Part shown: positions 1 to 7,276 of the stretch, in pieces
Layout of the letters: the number at the start of each line of letters is the position of its first letter
How positions within the stretch are numbered: position 1 is the stretch's first letter
Source of the DNA: UBA2658 sp964617335
Lineage (GTDB): Bacteria; Bacillota; Clostridia; Oscillospirales; Oscillospiraceae
Direction: 5' to 3'
Assembly (NCBI GenBank): GCA_964617335.1
Contig: CAZTXG010000037.1
Location: forward strand, 1 to 13,724
Length of the DNA stretch: 13,724 nucleotides
Notes under the pieces: model-generated
The model's database searches: none
What the model saw: the letters and a program-made list of their open reading frames with translations, nothing else
Told to the model about the DNA's origin: nothing
Program-made: the position numbers and the translations under genes

Positions 1-56
1 TGGCTGCCTTAATTAGCAGCTAAAGAAGATACTTTTTACTGATGTTATTAATAAGG

Positions 57-99
57 AAACAAGCCTAAAACCGATTTAATTGCGGTTTTAGGCTTGTTT
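57..99. terminator. Strong hairpin, probable bidirectional terminator
   Basis: Positions 57-73 and 83-99 are perfectly complementary (17-bp stem, 9-nt loop). The outer part of the stem is A-rich on the left and T-rich on the right, and the plus strand leaves the stem through a short T run. On the plus strand it could end a gene lying left of the window. On the minus strand it lies about 60 bp past the stop of the cupin gene and could end that transcript. No gene is visible in 1-159. Confidence 0.75.
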
Positions 100-159
100 T
101 ATAGGCAAAGAAATAATTTTTGAGCTAGGGAAAAAGTTGCGCTTAGCAGGGCAAGACTT

Positions 160-504
160 TTATCTGTTTTCCGGAAAAATTACAATAAGCAGCATTTTAA
201 AACGCTCTTCAGCGTACACGGCATGAGGTGTTTTTGAAGGCATAACTATGGTGTCACCACCGGAAAGAATATACTCAGTATCTTCAATGGTGACTTTGCC
301 TTTGCCGTCAAGGGCGATTACCATGGCGTCGCCGTCGGATTCGTGGGCGCTGATTTCCTCGCCTTTGTCAAAGGCAAAAAGGGTAAGGCTGCGGTGCTTA
401 TTTTGAGCCAGAGTTTTGCTGACTATCTGGCCGGGCATATAATCTACGGCTTCAGTAAGAGAAAGATTTTTCCCGTGTTCAAGGTTTTTTATAAACTTTT
501 CCAT
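160..504 (-). CDS. Small single-domain cupin protein
   Basis: 114 residues when started at the ATG at 504, which has a good ribosome binding site (GGGAGG, 8 nt upstream); the longer open frame to 564 has no such site. The protein is one conserved beta-barrel of the cupin_2 type. Cupin motif 1 is seen around GEEISAHESDGD and motif 2 around GDTIVMPSKTPHAV. The first metal-ligand His (motif 1) and the His of motif 2 are present, but the second His of the usual HxH is Ser (HES), so metal binding may be weakened or use Asp. Such stand-alone cupins in Clostridia are usually of unknown substrate; roles range from sugar-binding to small-molecule sensing. It is transcribed alone, tail-on to a terminator at 57-99, with the XRE gene upstream in the same direction but 170 bp away. 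The fold call is solid; the function is unknown. Confidence 0.88.
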   Translation of the reverse strand: MEKFIKNLEHGKNLSLTEAVDYMPGQIVSKTLAQNKHRSLTLFAFDKGEEISAHESDGDAMVIALDGKGKVTIEDTEYILSGGDTIVMPSKTPHAVYAEERFKMLLIVIFPENR

Positions 505-573
505 TGTAATGTCCTCCCTTTTATACATGAATGCACTAAGGCATCTATAAATATATGTTACCACATAAAACTA

Positions 574-579
574 ATTATA
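574..579 (-). promoter_or_regulatory. Possible -10 element of the cupin gene
   Basis: On the minus strand this is a perfect TATAAT, about 70 nt before the cupin ATG. I see no convincing -35 at 16-18 nt upstream, where the sequence is AT-rich, so this is a weak call that rests on one hexamer. Confidence 0.3.
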
Positions 580-675
580 TAAAGCAAAAAAATTAAATAA
601 TAGGCTTATTAGCAGGGCAACTTTAAAACTTTTTAATAATGGTTTTCCCTCTGGGGATGGGCTATGCAAATAAAA

Positions 676-2106
676 TTAAATATAAGATGAGCTTGTCTTG
701 GCCTTCACCTCCAGGTAATCCCAAAAGGCATTGGCAATATTCATTTCGGAAATGATAAAAGCAATATTCGGCTCATCGGATTTAATCATCAAAGTTCCCT
801 GACCGCCCCTGCCGTAAAGCAGCAAATTCGGCGGCACAGTCTTATCCACTACATAGCGATAATTTATGTTTTCGGAGGCTAGCTTTTGTATATTCGCCCG
901 GTGAGCCTCAAGCTCCTTTGCGGTATAACACAGGCTGGGAGCGCCAAGAAAATCGGCACAGGGCAACTGCTGCAGGGGAGCTTTCATTGCAGTGTCTGAT
1001 AAAACATCTGTGTGACAGTATCCGGCAAGGCCTTTGGTAAAGGAAGTGCTGCTTTTTTGCCAATACTCAAAAATACGGCTTTTTGGCGAGCGCTCCTGCA
1101 TGGATTTTGCCACACTTTCCGGCATAGTTGCCAAAGTGGGGCCTCCGGCCATACACACTGAATTGCCGCTTCCTTCAAAAAAGAGACTTTTATCAAGGGC
1201 TGAACTTAGCATTCCGCGGCGGCTTATAATTTGCATCAAAGGACGGCAAAGGAGAAAATAGCTTTCATATTCCTTAACCAAGGCTGCAATGGCCTTTGGG
1301 TTTACTATAAGCTCGTTTAGCATACCTTCTGTGTCCCTGCCCACAGAAGCTGAAACGACAGCGGCAGATTTAGGAGCTATAAAAAGACTGCGTCTTATTA
1401 TACCGTCTCGCAGGCGGGGGTAGTAGTATGGCTCAATCATACCCGTCATATAAATCGGCATCCACTTAGTTACGGCTTCCAGCAATTCATTTAAATCCCG
1501 CCCCACATGATGGATAATTCTGACACGGTTTCCCATATTAAGAGCTTGTTTAAAATCCATGGCCCAACGTGCTGTAAATATAGGGTTTTCATACATCCAA
1601 CCCATATCCTCATCGCTGCTAAGAAGCAGGGTCTGAGGGGATTTTTCTTTTTTTATACGGTCAAAAAACTGCATTACCGCCTCTTGCTTGCCCTCTGGGC
1701 CATAGTAATAGCGTTTGGCAGCTGGCAGCTCGCCCTCTGGAATGTCAAGGTTTACAATGCCGGATTTTCCACTTGCAGTAAAGCTGCGGACAAGCATTTC
1801 CATGTCTGCCGCAGGGGCAGCCGTACCAAGAAGCCAAGTTTCCAAAAGCGCCGCCGCTTCTCTTTCATCCCTTGGCCAAGCCGCTAAATTAAGTTTGCAT
1901 CGGAGGGCATCACGCTGGTAGTCTGAATGGACACGCCTTGCAAGATAAATGGACATAGCCGGCAGAAAATCCGGTTTTTTAGGCAGGGCGCGGCTGCCGT
2001 TTTTTAAACGGCTAACATGTGACGCGTTTAAATTAGCTGCCCTGGCCAGTTCGCTGGCTTTGGTGTGGGTCAGCTCCATAACTTGATTAAGACGTTCTGA
2101 AAACAA
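676..2106 (-). CDS. Large XRE-type HTH transcriptional regulator
   Basis: 476 residues from a TTG start at 2106, chosen because GGGGGT sits 6 nt upstream and because the likely promoter (2142-2170) would start transcription downstream of the alternative upstream Met codons. Residues 1-60 form a lambda-repressor-like helix-turn-helix (SERLNQVMELTHTKASELA followed by NASHVSRLKNGSRALP), the typical XRE N-terminus. The remaining roughly 400 residues match no domain I can name. They contain a conserved-looking alpha/beta stretch (around NRVRIIHHVGRDLNELLEAV and IAPKSAAVVSASVGRD) that might be a ligand- or partner-sensing domain. It is far longer than a simple XRE repressor. It lies divergent from the radical SAM-ABC operon, with palindromic half-sites between, so it probably controls that operon and itself. 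The HTH call is firm; sensing function and target are inference. Confidence 0.85.
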   Translation of the reverse strand: MFSERLNQVMELTHTKASELARAANLNASHVSRLKNGSRALPKKPDFLPAMSIYLARRVHSDYQRDALRCKLNLAAWPRDEREAAALLETWLLGTAAPAADMEMLVRSFTASGKSGIVNLDIPEGELPAAKRYYYGPEGKQEAVMQFFDRIKKEKSPQTLLLSSDEDMGWMYENPIFTARWAMDFKQALNMGNRVRIIHHVGRDLNELLEAVTKWMPIYMTGMIEPYYYPRLRDGIIRRSLFIAPKSAAVVSASVGRDTEGMLNELIVNPKAIAALVKEYESYFLLCRPLMQIISRRGMLSSALDKSLFFEGSGNSVCMAGGPTLATMPESVAKSMQERSPKSRIFEYWQKSSTSFTKGLAGYCHTDVLSDTAMKAPLQQLPCADFLGAPSLCYTAKELEAHRANIQKLASENINYRYVVDKTVPPNLLLYGRGGQGTLMIKSDEPNIAFIISEMNIANAFWDYLEVKAKTSSSYI

Positions 2107-2141
2107 GCTTATACCCCCGTTTAAATGTGACTTTATATATA

Positions 2142-2170
2142 ATTCTAACATAATTAGCGGAGCAAACCAA
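2142..2170 (-). promoter_or_regulatory. Promoter of the XRE regulator
   Basis: Reading the minus strand, TTGGTT (2165-2170) and TAGAAT (2142-2147) are separated by exactly 17 nt and resemble sigma-A -35 and -10 boxes. Transcription would begin near 2135, giving a leader of about 29 nt before the TTG start. The palindromic half-sites begin 5 nt upstream of the -35 box. Confidence 0.6.
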
Positions 2171-2175
2171 GGCTT

Positions 2176-2206
2176 ATGGCACAAATCGTGCCATAAAAAA
2201 TGGCAC
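2176..2206. promoter_or_regulatory. Three-half-site operator between divergent genes
   Basis: Three 7-nt half-sites alternate in orientation with exactly 5 nt between each: ATGGCAC (2176-2182), GTGCCAT (2188-2194), ATGGCAC (2200-2206). The first pair extends to a 9-bp-arm palindrome (2174-2196). Any two neighbours form a perfect inverted repeat, centres 12 bp apart. The position just upstream of the regulator's -35 and about 55-85 bp before the probable operon start fits binding by the XRE protein. The repeat is directly visible; the binder is inferred. Confidence 0.65.
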
Positions 2207-2226
2207 GGCCAAAAATCTTTGATAAG

Positions 2227-2255
2227 TGGTCAAAGGAAGGCTTGCTTGATATACT
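2227..2255 (+). promoter_or_regulatory. Probable promoter of the radical SAM-ABC operon
   Basis: TGGTCA (2227-2232, 4 of 6 to the -35 consensus) lies 17 nt before TATACT (2250-2255), which is preceded by TGA, making an extended -10 (TGNTATACT). Transcription would begin near 2262, leaving a leader of roughly 139 nt before the first gene. The leader holds an inverted repeat AATTGGA (2318-2324) / TCCAATT (2342-2348) with a 17-nt loop. The poor -35 suggests a promoter that needs help from an activator. Confidence 0.45.
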
Positions 2256-2400
2256 TATAAATTAGGAAAGTAGTATAAAAAAGCATTAGATATAAAGAGC
2301 GGCATTTTTAATCTGAAAATTGGACGGATTTGCCCATGATATCCAATTGATTTATTGCTTATTCAAGCTAAAAAACGCAAAGCTCAGGGAAGGGATAGAA

Positions 2401-3699
2401 ATGAAACATATGCAGGTTAATAATCGTAGGGAGGAAATTCCGCCTTTTCCCCATCATAAAAACTTTCTTTACAGAATTGATAAGTTTTTTAATCCGAACA
2501 GTTTTTTTACACAGCTAAGCCACGGTAATTTTATTACAGTTAAAGAGGTTATAAGAGGACATAGGCATAAATGTGCCATACCGAGGGTGCTTCTCATAGA
2601 CCCCACAAGCAGCTGCAATTTGCGATGTAAAGGCTGCTGGGCTGCCGACTATGCCAAGGGCGATTCTCTATCCTATGAAAAGCTTGATGATATTATAAAT
2701 CAGTCCGAAAAGCTGGGAATTATGGATATTCAGCTGTCCGGAGGGGAGCCTCTGCTGCGGAAAGATGACATTCTTCGGCTTTGCCGCAAGCATAGGAAAA
2801 CCACCTTCGGAGTTTTTACCAATGCAACATTAATCGACAAGAAGTTTGCCGACGGCATTGCCGAGGTGGAAAACCTTAATATGTATGTCAGCATCGAAGG
2901 CACCAGAGAGGAAACGGATTTTCGCAGGGGAGAGGGGGTACATGAAAAGGTTTTAAAAGCCATGGCCCTTTTAAAGGAGCGTAATATTGGCTTCGCCTTT
3001 TCCACCTGCTATCACTCCAAAAACTACAAAACTATTGCAAGTGATGAATTTCTAGATGAAATGCGGGATAGAGGCGCTTGGTTTGGCTGGCTTTTCAACT
3101 ATGTCCCTGTGGGTAAAGATGCGGATTTATCCCTTGTTTGCACACCTGAGCAGCGGGCTTGGGTAAGAGAGAAAGTAATGGATTATAGTAAGAGAAATAA
3201 CTGCCTGATTATTGACTTTTGGAATTCAGGACATACAGCCTATGGCTGTGTGGCGGCGGGAAGCGGTTATCTGCATATTAACGCAAAAGGTGATGTGGAG
3301 CCCTGCGCTTTTTGCCACTATTCAGACTGTAATATTCACGACTTATCTCTTGTTGAAGCCTTGAGGTCTCCGTTTCTAACAAGATTTCGAGCTTCCCAGC
3401 CTTTTTCTGATAACCCTCTGCGCGCCTGTCCAATGATTGACGTTCCGGAAGCCATAACGGAGGTTATAAACAAGGGCGGCGCCCATTCCACACATTACTC
3501 GGAGCCTGAACCCATAGAAACTTTTGTTAATAAGGTAAGCGAAAACGCAAAAAATTGGGAGCCTGTGGCAAAAAAATTAAAAGAATCTTTAGGTGAGGAC
3601 AAGGCAAAAATTTACAATACATTTGTAAGGTTTTTAAACATGAGAAAGAAGCTAACTGACGGCAGAAGAAACATTAGTTTTGACATAGAAAAGGATTAA
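2401..3699 (+). CDS. Radical SAM enzyme with SPASM-like C-terminal cluster domain
   Basis: 432 residues from the ATG at 2401, which follows GGGAAGGG with proper spacing; an in-frame TTG at 2320 has no ribosome binding site. The radical SAM motif CNLRCKGC supplies C72, C76 and C79 for the [4Fe-4S] cluster that cleaves S-adenosylmethionine, and GGE (114-116) is the SAM-amino-binding motif. The C-terminal region carries C283, C302, C305, C310 and C343 in the layout of a SPASM/twitch auxiliary-cluster domain (GCVAAG, then GDVEPCAFC, then SDCNI). The protein should be cytosolic. SPASM enzymes often modify peptides or proteins, but others act on cofactors, sugars or lipids, and nothing here decides the substrate. 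It is the first gene of a five-gene operon with a lipoprotein and an ABC-2 exporter, which suggests its product or target is exported. Class call is firm; role unknown. Confidence 0.92.
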   Translation: MKHMQVNNRREEIPPFPHHKNFLYRIDKFFNPNSFFTQLSHGNFITVKEVIRGHRHKCAIPRVLLIDPTSSCNLRCKGCWAADYAKGDSLSYEKLDDIINQSEKLGIMDIQLSGGEPLLRKDDILRLCRKHRKTTFGVFTNATLIDKKFADGIAEVENLNMYVSIEGTREETDFRRGEGVHEKVLKAMALLKERNIGFAFSTCYHSKNYKTIASDEFLDEMRDRGAWFGWLFNYVPVGKDADLSLVCTPEQRAWVREKVMDYSKRNNCLIIDFWNSGHTAYGCVAAGSGYLHINAKGDVEPCAFCHYSDCNIHDLSLVEALRSPFLTRFRASQPFSDNPLRACPMIDVPEAITEVINKGGAHSTHYSEPEPIETFVNKVSENAKNWEPVAKKLKESLGEDKAKIYNTFVRFLNMRKKLTDGRRNISFDIEKD

Positions 3700-3721
3700 T
3701 CATTTAAAAGGGGGAATTGCA

Positions 3722-5314
3722 ATGAGTATCAGAAAAAAGCTTCAAAGATTGGGGCTTGTTCTTCTTAGTGCTTCAATCCTTATATCCGCCGGAGGCTGCG
3801 GCAAGAAAAGTTCCGGCGGCTTTGGAAAATTAGAAAATAACATAAGAGAAACCATCGGCGAGACTATCAATAAAGTTGTTCCGAAAACAGCAGCAGAACT
3901 TTTTGCGGAAGGAGCAAAAAAAGCCCTTGTAGAAGCCTTGCAAAAAAGTGAACAAATCAACTCCGCAAGATTTAATTTGCTTATGGGCACAGGGCTTAGG
4001 TCACAGGAGCAAAGGCCGGGATACACTAAGTCTGATATTGTTATATCAAATGCTTCAAATCCCAATGAAACCATTTCTATAACTATGGAAGCAGCTTATG
4101 ACCCGCAAACTACAGACAGCTCAATGGGCATAATCATTGGACAAAACGGCGAGACAACCGGAAGCGGAGGCATTTACTTTTACGATAACTATATGATTGT
4201 AAAAAAAGCTGATATAGATAAGCCCATGATACGTCATACTATAGAGCCGGATGTGGCAGATTCCTATAAATCCCTGCCCGCTCTAGAGCGCTTTATGCGC
4301 CTGCTCTCCGAGCCTCTAAAACCGAAAATAAGCGAGGGGGAATGGCTTTCTTCAATCGATTCATTTTTGGAAGCTGTTTATGCCTCAGCTGCGGAGGAAA
4401 ACTTTGTTTTGGAAAGCCAAAACTCAAATTTTGCGGGCTTAGATGAGGACTGCGCTGCAATAACCTTAACACTTAGCGGTGAGGCTGCCGCAAACACTGT
4501 ACGGGGCTTAGGGGAGCTTATCTCTAAGGACCCCTCCTTAAAGGCCATTTTTGTCTCATATCATATGATTTATGAGGATGTCTACGGTGTTACAGGCATG
4601 GACGGGCTGCTGCGAGATTTGGATTCCTTAAGCTCCGAAGAAATAAACGCTATGAGCCTAACCTTTAAAATCCTTTTGGGGGACAATTCTTCGGCACTGT
4701 ATATAAGCGCAAATGCAGAAGAAAAGTCCAGCAGCCTTCTTTTAAGGTTTTTTGAATTAGGATATGCAAGTCAGATGGATATTAATTTTACAGGATTTGA
4801 CGGCGGCGGTGTTAAATTAAGCGAGATTAATTCCTATGAAGGCGGGGATAACTATTCGGGACTATTCCTTTTTGAGGATTTCTCTCCGGGAGGTATGCGC
4901 CAAGAGTATGCGGAGATGAGGTCGGAAAGCGTTATAACAGAGGACAGCTACACATCAAATCTAAATTTAGTTTATAACCGTGCCCCTGATTTTGACTTGG
5001 AATCTATTGATGTAAACGGAAGCTATGATTATTCCCATGTAAAAAGCGGCCAGAACATTATAGGCCAATCCAGCGGCTTAAGCACTGTTAACATTGGCGG
5101 AGACATTAATAATTTTAACATATCAGTCACTATTAATCAGGATGAAGCCGGCCATCCCGTAAGTGCTCCAGAGTTTATTGAGGGGCTTGGCATAAGCACA
5201 TATGAGCCTGCAAGCCTTTATCCTGTGCTTGGAGAAACCTTGACTCAAGAACAATATAATAATGCGCCAATTTCTATGAAGCTTGTGTTCTCTATTATAT
5301 CCATGCTGGTGTAA
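3722..5314 (+). CDS. Large secreted lipoprotein of unknown function
   Basis: 530 residues, ATG preceded by AAGGGGGAA. The N-terminus is a lipoprotein signal: positive MSIRKKLQR, a hydrophobic stretch (10-22), then AGGC with lipid-attachment Cys26. The mature protein should be anchored on the outer face of the cytoplasmic membrane. After a charged, probably helical linker (about 30-80) come alternating beta-like segments with many short polar strands (for example SDIVISNASNPNETISITME and GSGGIYFYDNYMIV), suggesting a large beta-rich fold. Superficially this recalls lipid-carrier lipoproteins of the LolA/LppX type, but I cannot assign a family. There are no transmembrane segments beyond the signal. 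It lies 22 bp after the radical SAM gene and 2 bp before the ABC ATPase, so it is probably an extracytoplasmic partner of the transporter. It is not a recognisable solute-binding protein of an importer. Confidence 0.85.
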   Translation: MSIRKKLQRLGLVLLSASILISAGGCGKKSSGGFGKLENNIRETIGETINKVVPKTAAELFAEGAKKALVEALQKSEQINSARFNLLMGTGLRSQEQRPGYTKSDIVISNASNPNETISITMEAAYDPQTTDSSMGIIIGQNGETTGSGGIYFYDNYMIVKKADIDKPMIRHTIEPDVADSYKSLPALERFMRLLSEPLKPKISEGEWLSSIDSFLEAVYASAAEENFVLESQNSNFAGLDEDCAAITLTLSGEAAANTVRGLGELISKDPSLKAIFVSYHMIYEDVYGVTGMDGLLRDLDSLSSEEINAMSLTFKILLGDNSSALYISANAEEKSSSLLLRFFELGYASQMDINFTGFDGGGVKLSEINSYEGGDNYSGLFLFEDFSPGGMRQEYAEMRSESVITEDSYTSNLNLVYNRAPDFDLESIDVNGSYDYSHVKSGQNIIGQSSGLSTVNIGGDINNFNISVTINQDEAGHPVSAPEFIEGLGISTYEPASLYPVLGETLTQEQYNNAPISMKLVFSIISMLV

Positions 5315-5316
5315 TT

Positions 5317-6045
5317 ATGGAATACGAATTATTAAAGCTCGAAGCTGTCTCCAAAAGCTACGGCAGCTTCACCGCCCTAAAAAACATTGGCTTTTCTATG
5401 GGGCAAGGGGAAATACTTGGGCTTTTTGGTAAAAACGGCTCAGGCAAGTCAAGCCTTTTAAATATTATTGCCATGGCCTTAAAGCCGGATAAAGGAAGCA
5501 TCGTATTTGACGGAGTCAGTGGAACTTTAAACCCAATGGAGGCAAGAAGAAAAATCGGATATGTCCCTCAGGAGATTGCACTTTTCGAAGAGCTGACCGT
5601 TGAGGAAAACCTGCTATGCTGGTCGAAGCTGCGGGGTAAAAGCGCAAAAGCCAAGATTATGGAAATATCTGACGGGCTAAACTTAGGGGAAATGTTATCC
5701 AAAAGGGTCTATACCCTTTCCGGAGGCATGAAGCGCAGGGTTAACTTTGCGGTTGCCCTTCTCGGCAACCCTAAGCTGCTTGTTTTGGACGAACCTTTTG
5801 TGGGCCTTGATATTGACAATACTGAAATAATTGAAGACATTATGAAGAAGCTTTCGGACAGCGGAGTTTCCCAAATTGTTTCCGGCCATTCGCCGGAGCA
5901 GTTAATTCCCCTAGTCCATAGGGTGATGGTGCTTTCAGATGGGGAAATTGCCTATCTGGACGAAAGGGGCAGCTATATGCAAGAGGCAGCCAGCCGAAGC
6001 ATAAAGCATTTTATGGGGGATATAATCAGGGGTAAATTGCAATGA
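5317..6045 (+). CDS. ABC transporter ATP-binding protein (ABC-2 exporter class)
   Basis: 242 residues with a complete nucleotide-binding domain: Walker A GKNGSGKSS (38-46), Q-loop YVPQE (Q85), signature LSGGM (134-138), Walker B LLVLDEP (154-160) and the switch His in SGH (H191). All catalytic residues are intact, so it should hydrolyse ATP as a dimer under the two permeases encoded next. The start lies 2 bp after the lipoprotein stop with only a weak ribosome binding site, suggesting translational coupling. Its 3' end overlaps the first permease by 4 bp (ATGA). Sequence style and partners place it with DrrA/NatA/LnrL-type export ATPases rather than import systems. Substrate unknown. Confidence 0.96.
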   Translation: MEYELLKLEAVSKSYGSFTALKNIGFSMGQGEILGLFGKNGSGKSSLLNIIAMALKPDKGSIVFDGVSGTLNPMEARRKIGYVPQEIALFEELTVEENLLCWSKLRGKSAKAKIMEISDGLNLGEMLSKRVYTLSGGMKRRVNFAVALLGNPKLLVLDEPFVGLDIDNTEIIEDIMKKLSDSGVSQIVSGHSPEQLIPLVHRVMVLSDGEIAYLDERGSYMQEAASRSIKHFMGDIIRGKLQ

Positions 6046-7271
6046 GCGCCATTAGATTTTTCTATTATGACATTAAACGATTGTTTTTTCACTCATCACT
6101 TTTAAGCCTGTGTTTATTTTCGCCTCTTATTGTCGTCTTGATTTTTTCGCTGGTTGTTTCCCCCATGATTTTTACAGGCAAGGGTCTGCACTTTAATCTT
6201 GCCCTTTGCAATGAGGATGAAAGCACCGAGGTTAAAGAGTTTATAAGCCAGCTTGTAAACTCTCAGGCTCTTATTGACCTTGTAAGCGTTTATCCCGTGG
6301 ACACAGTGGAAAAGGGCATTGAATTAGCCGAAAAGGGAAAGGTTTCGGTTTTTGTTCATGTTCCCCAGGGTGTTTTCTCGGATATACGAGAGGGCGAGGA
6401 TACAAGAGCTGCAATTTACGGCACCCATGCCCATTCTCTGGAGATGGAGCTTATTACAATTGCCTTAGACAGCTCCCTTTCCGTTGTAGGTAAAAGTCAG
6501 AATGTAATGGAAGCGGCAAGGCTTGTTATTCTTGAAAAAGGAGAAACAGCTAAGGATGCCGGAGATTTCTTAGACGAGGCAACGGCCTTTGCCTTAAATG
6601 AATATATGGGCAGACGGGAGCTTCTTGGACAAATCGGACCTATTTCACCTTTGGGAGAACATCTGCCGATTGAGTATTACATAAGTGCAATTTTTTCTAT
6701 TTTTGCCGCCTTGTCCATGCTTCCCCTGATTCACTTCAGCGCAGCCGATTCAAAAGGCCCAATTTTGCGGCGGGGGCTTTTATGCGGAATTGGGGCGGGC
6801 AGGTTTTTCACGGCGAGAATTGCTTCGGGAACGATATTTATTTTCCTTGTTCTTGCAATGCTTTTTCCCAGCTCAATTGTTTTGCGTCTGGCGGGTAAAC
6901 TCCTTGGCGGCATATATGTAAGCAGCTTTGCGGCTCTGCTTTTTTCAATGCTGCTTACATCCCTTGTGTTTTCGGCTTTGGCTCTTACTATAGCTACTTG
7001 GCTTCCAAACGAAAAAACTGCCCTATGGTTTGGATTTTTCTTAACAGTTTTTATGGCTGTTATCTGCGGAGCAATAATTCCCGAAGGCTCCCTTCCGAAG
7101 GCGGCTGCTGTTATTGGTAAATGGCTGCCCCTTCGCACATCTTTGAGAATGCTCTCCTCATCACTTTTTAACTACAGTCATGAGGCTTTCATCATGGATG
7201 CTTTAAAAGGTATAGGTTTTGCTGCCTTTTTATTACCTTTGGGGTTTTTAGGGCTTAAAAGAAGGGGATAA
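6042..7271 (+). CDS. ABC-2 type permease, first of two
   Basis: 409 residues. One N-terminal membrane helix (about 17-41), a soluble domain of about 170 residues predicted outside the cell, then five helices between about 215 and 405 (around YYISAIFSIFAALSMLP, FIFLVLAMLFPSSIVL, FAALLFSMLLTSLVFSALAL, ALWFGFFLTVFMAVICG, IGFAAFLLPLGFLGL). This 1+domain+5 plan is that of ABC2_membrane_3/DrrB-YhgE type exporters. Translation is coupled to the ATPase by a 4-bp overlap, with AGGGG upstream. It probably forms a heterodimer with the next permease, as in LnrLMN-type transporters with one ATPase and two different permeases. The loop between the first and second helices could contact the operon's lipoprotein. 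Substrate unknown. Confidence 0.9.
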   Translation: MSAIRFFYYDIKRLFFHSSLLSLCLFSPLIVVLIFSLVVSPMIFTGKGLHFNLALCNEDESTEVKEFISQLVNSQALIDLVSVYPVDTVEKGIELAEKGKVSVFVHVPQGVFSDIREGEDTRAAIYGTHAHSLEMELITIALDSSLSVVGKSQNVMEAARLVILEKGETAKDAGDFLDEATAFALNEYMGRRELLGQIGPISPLGEHLPIEYYISAIFSIFAALSMLPLIHFSAADSKGPILRRGLLCGIGAGRFFTARIASGTIFIFLVLAMLFPSSIVLRLAGKLLGGIYVSSFAALLFSMLLTSLVFSALALTIATWLPNEKTALWFGFFLTVFMAVICGAIIPEGSLPKAAAVIGKWLPLRTSLRMLSSSLFNYSHEAFIMDALKGIGFAAFLLPLGFLGLKRRG

Positions 7272-7276
7272 ACGAC

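Noticed and set aside
3..20. GCTGC / GCAGC inverted repeat at the window start
   Set aside because: Only 5-bp arms with an 8-nt loop; expected by chance and cut by the window edge.
2107..2184. 26-codon N-terminal extension of the XRE regulator
   Set aside because: It would start upstream of or inside the probable promoter, and the TTG at 2106 has a good ribosome binding site directly before the HTH domain.
2320..2400. 27-codon N-terminal extension of the radical SAM protein from a TTG
   Set aside because: No ribosome binding site at the TTG, while the ATG at 2401 has a good one; the extension does not look like a conserved domain.
6731..7138. 135-codon antisense frame inside the first permease
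   Set aside because: Shadow of a strongly supported coding frame; no start signals.
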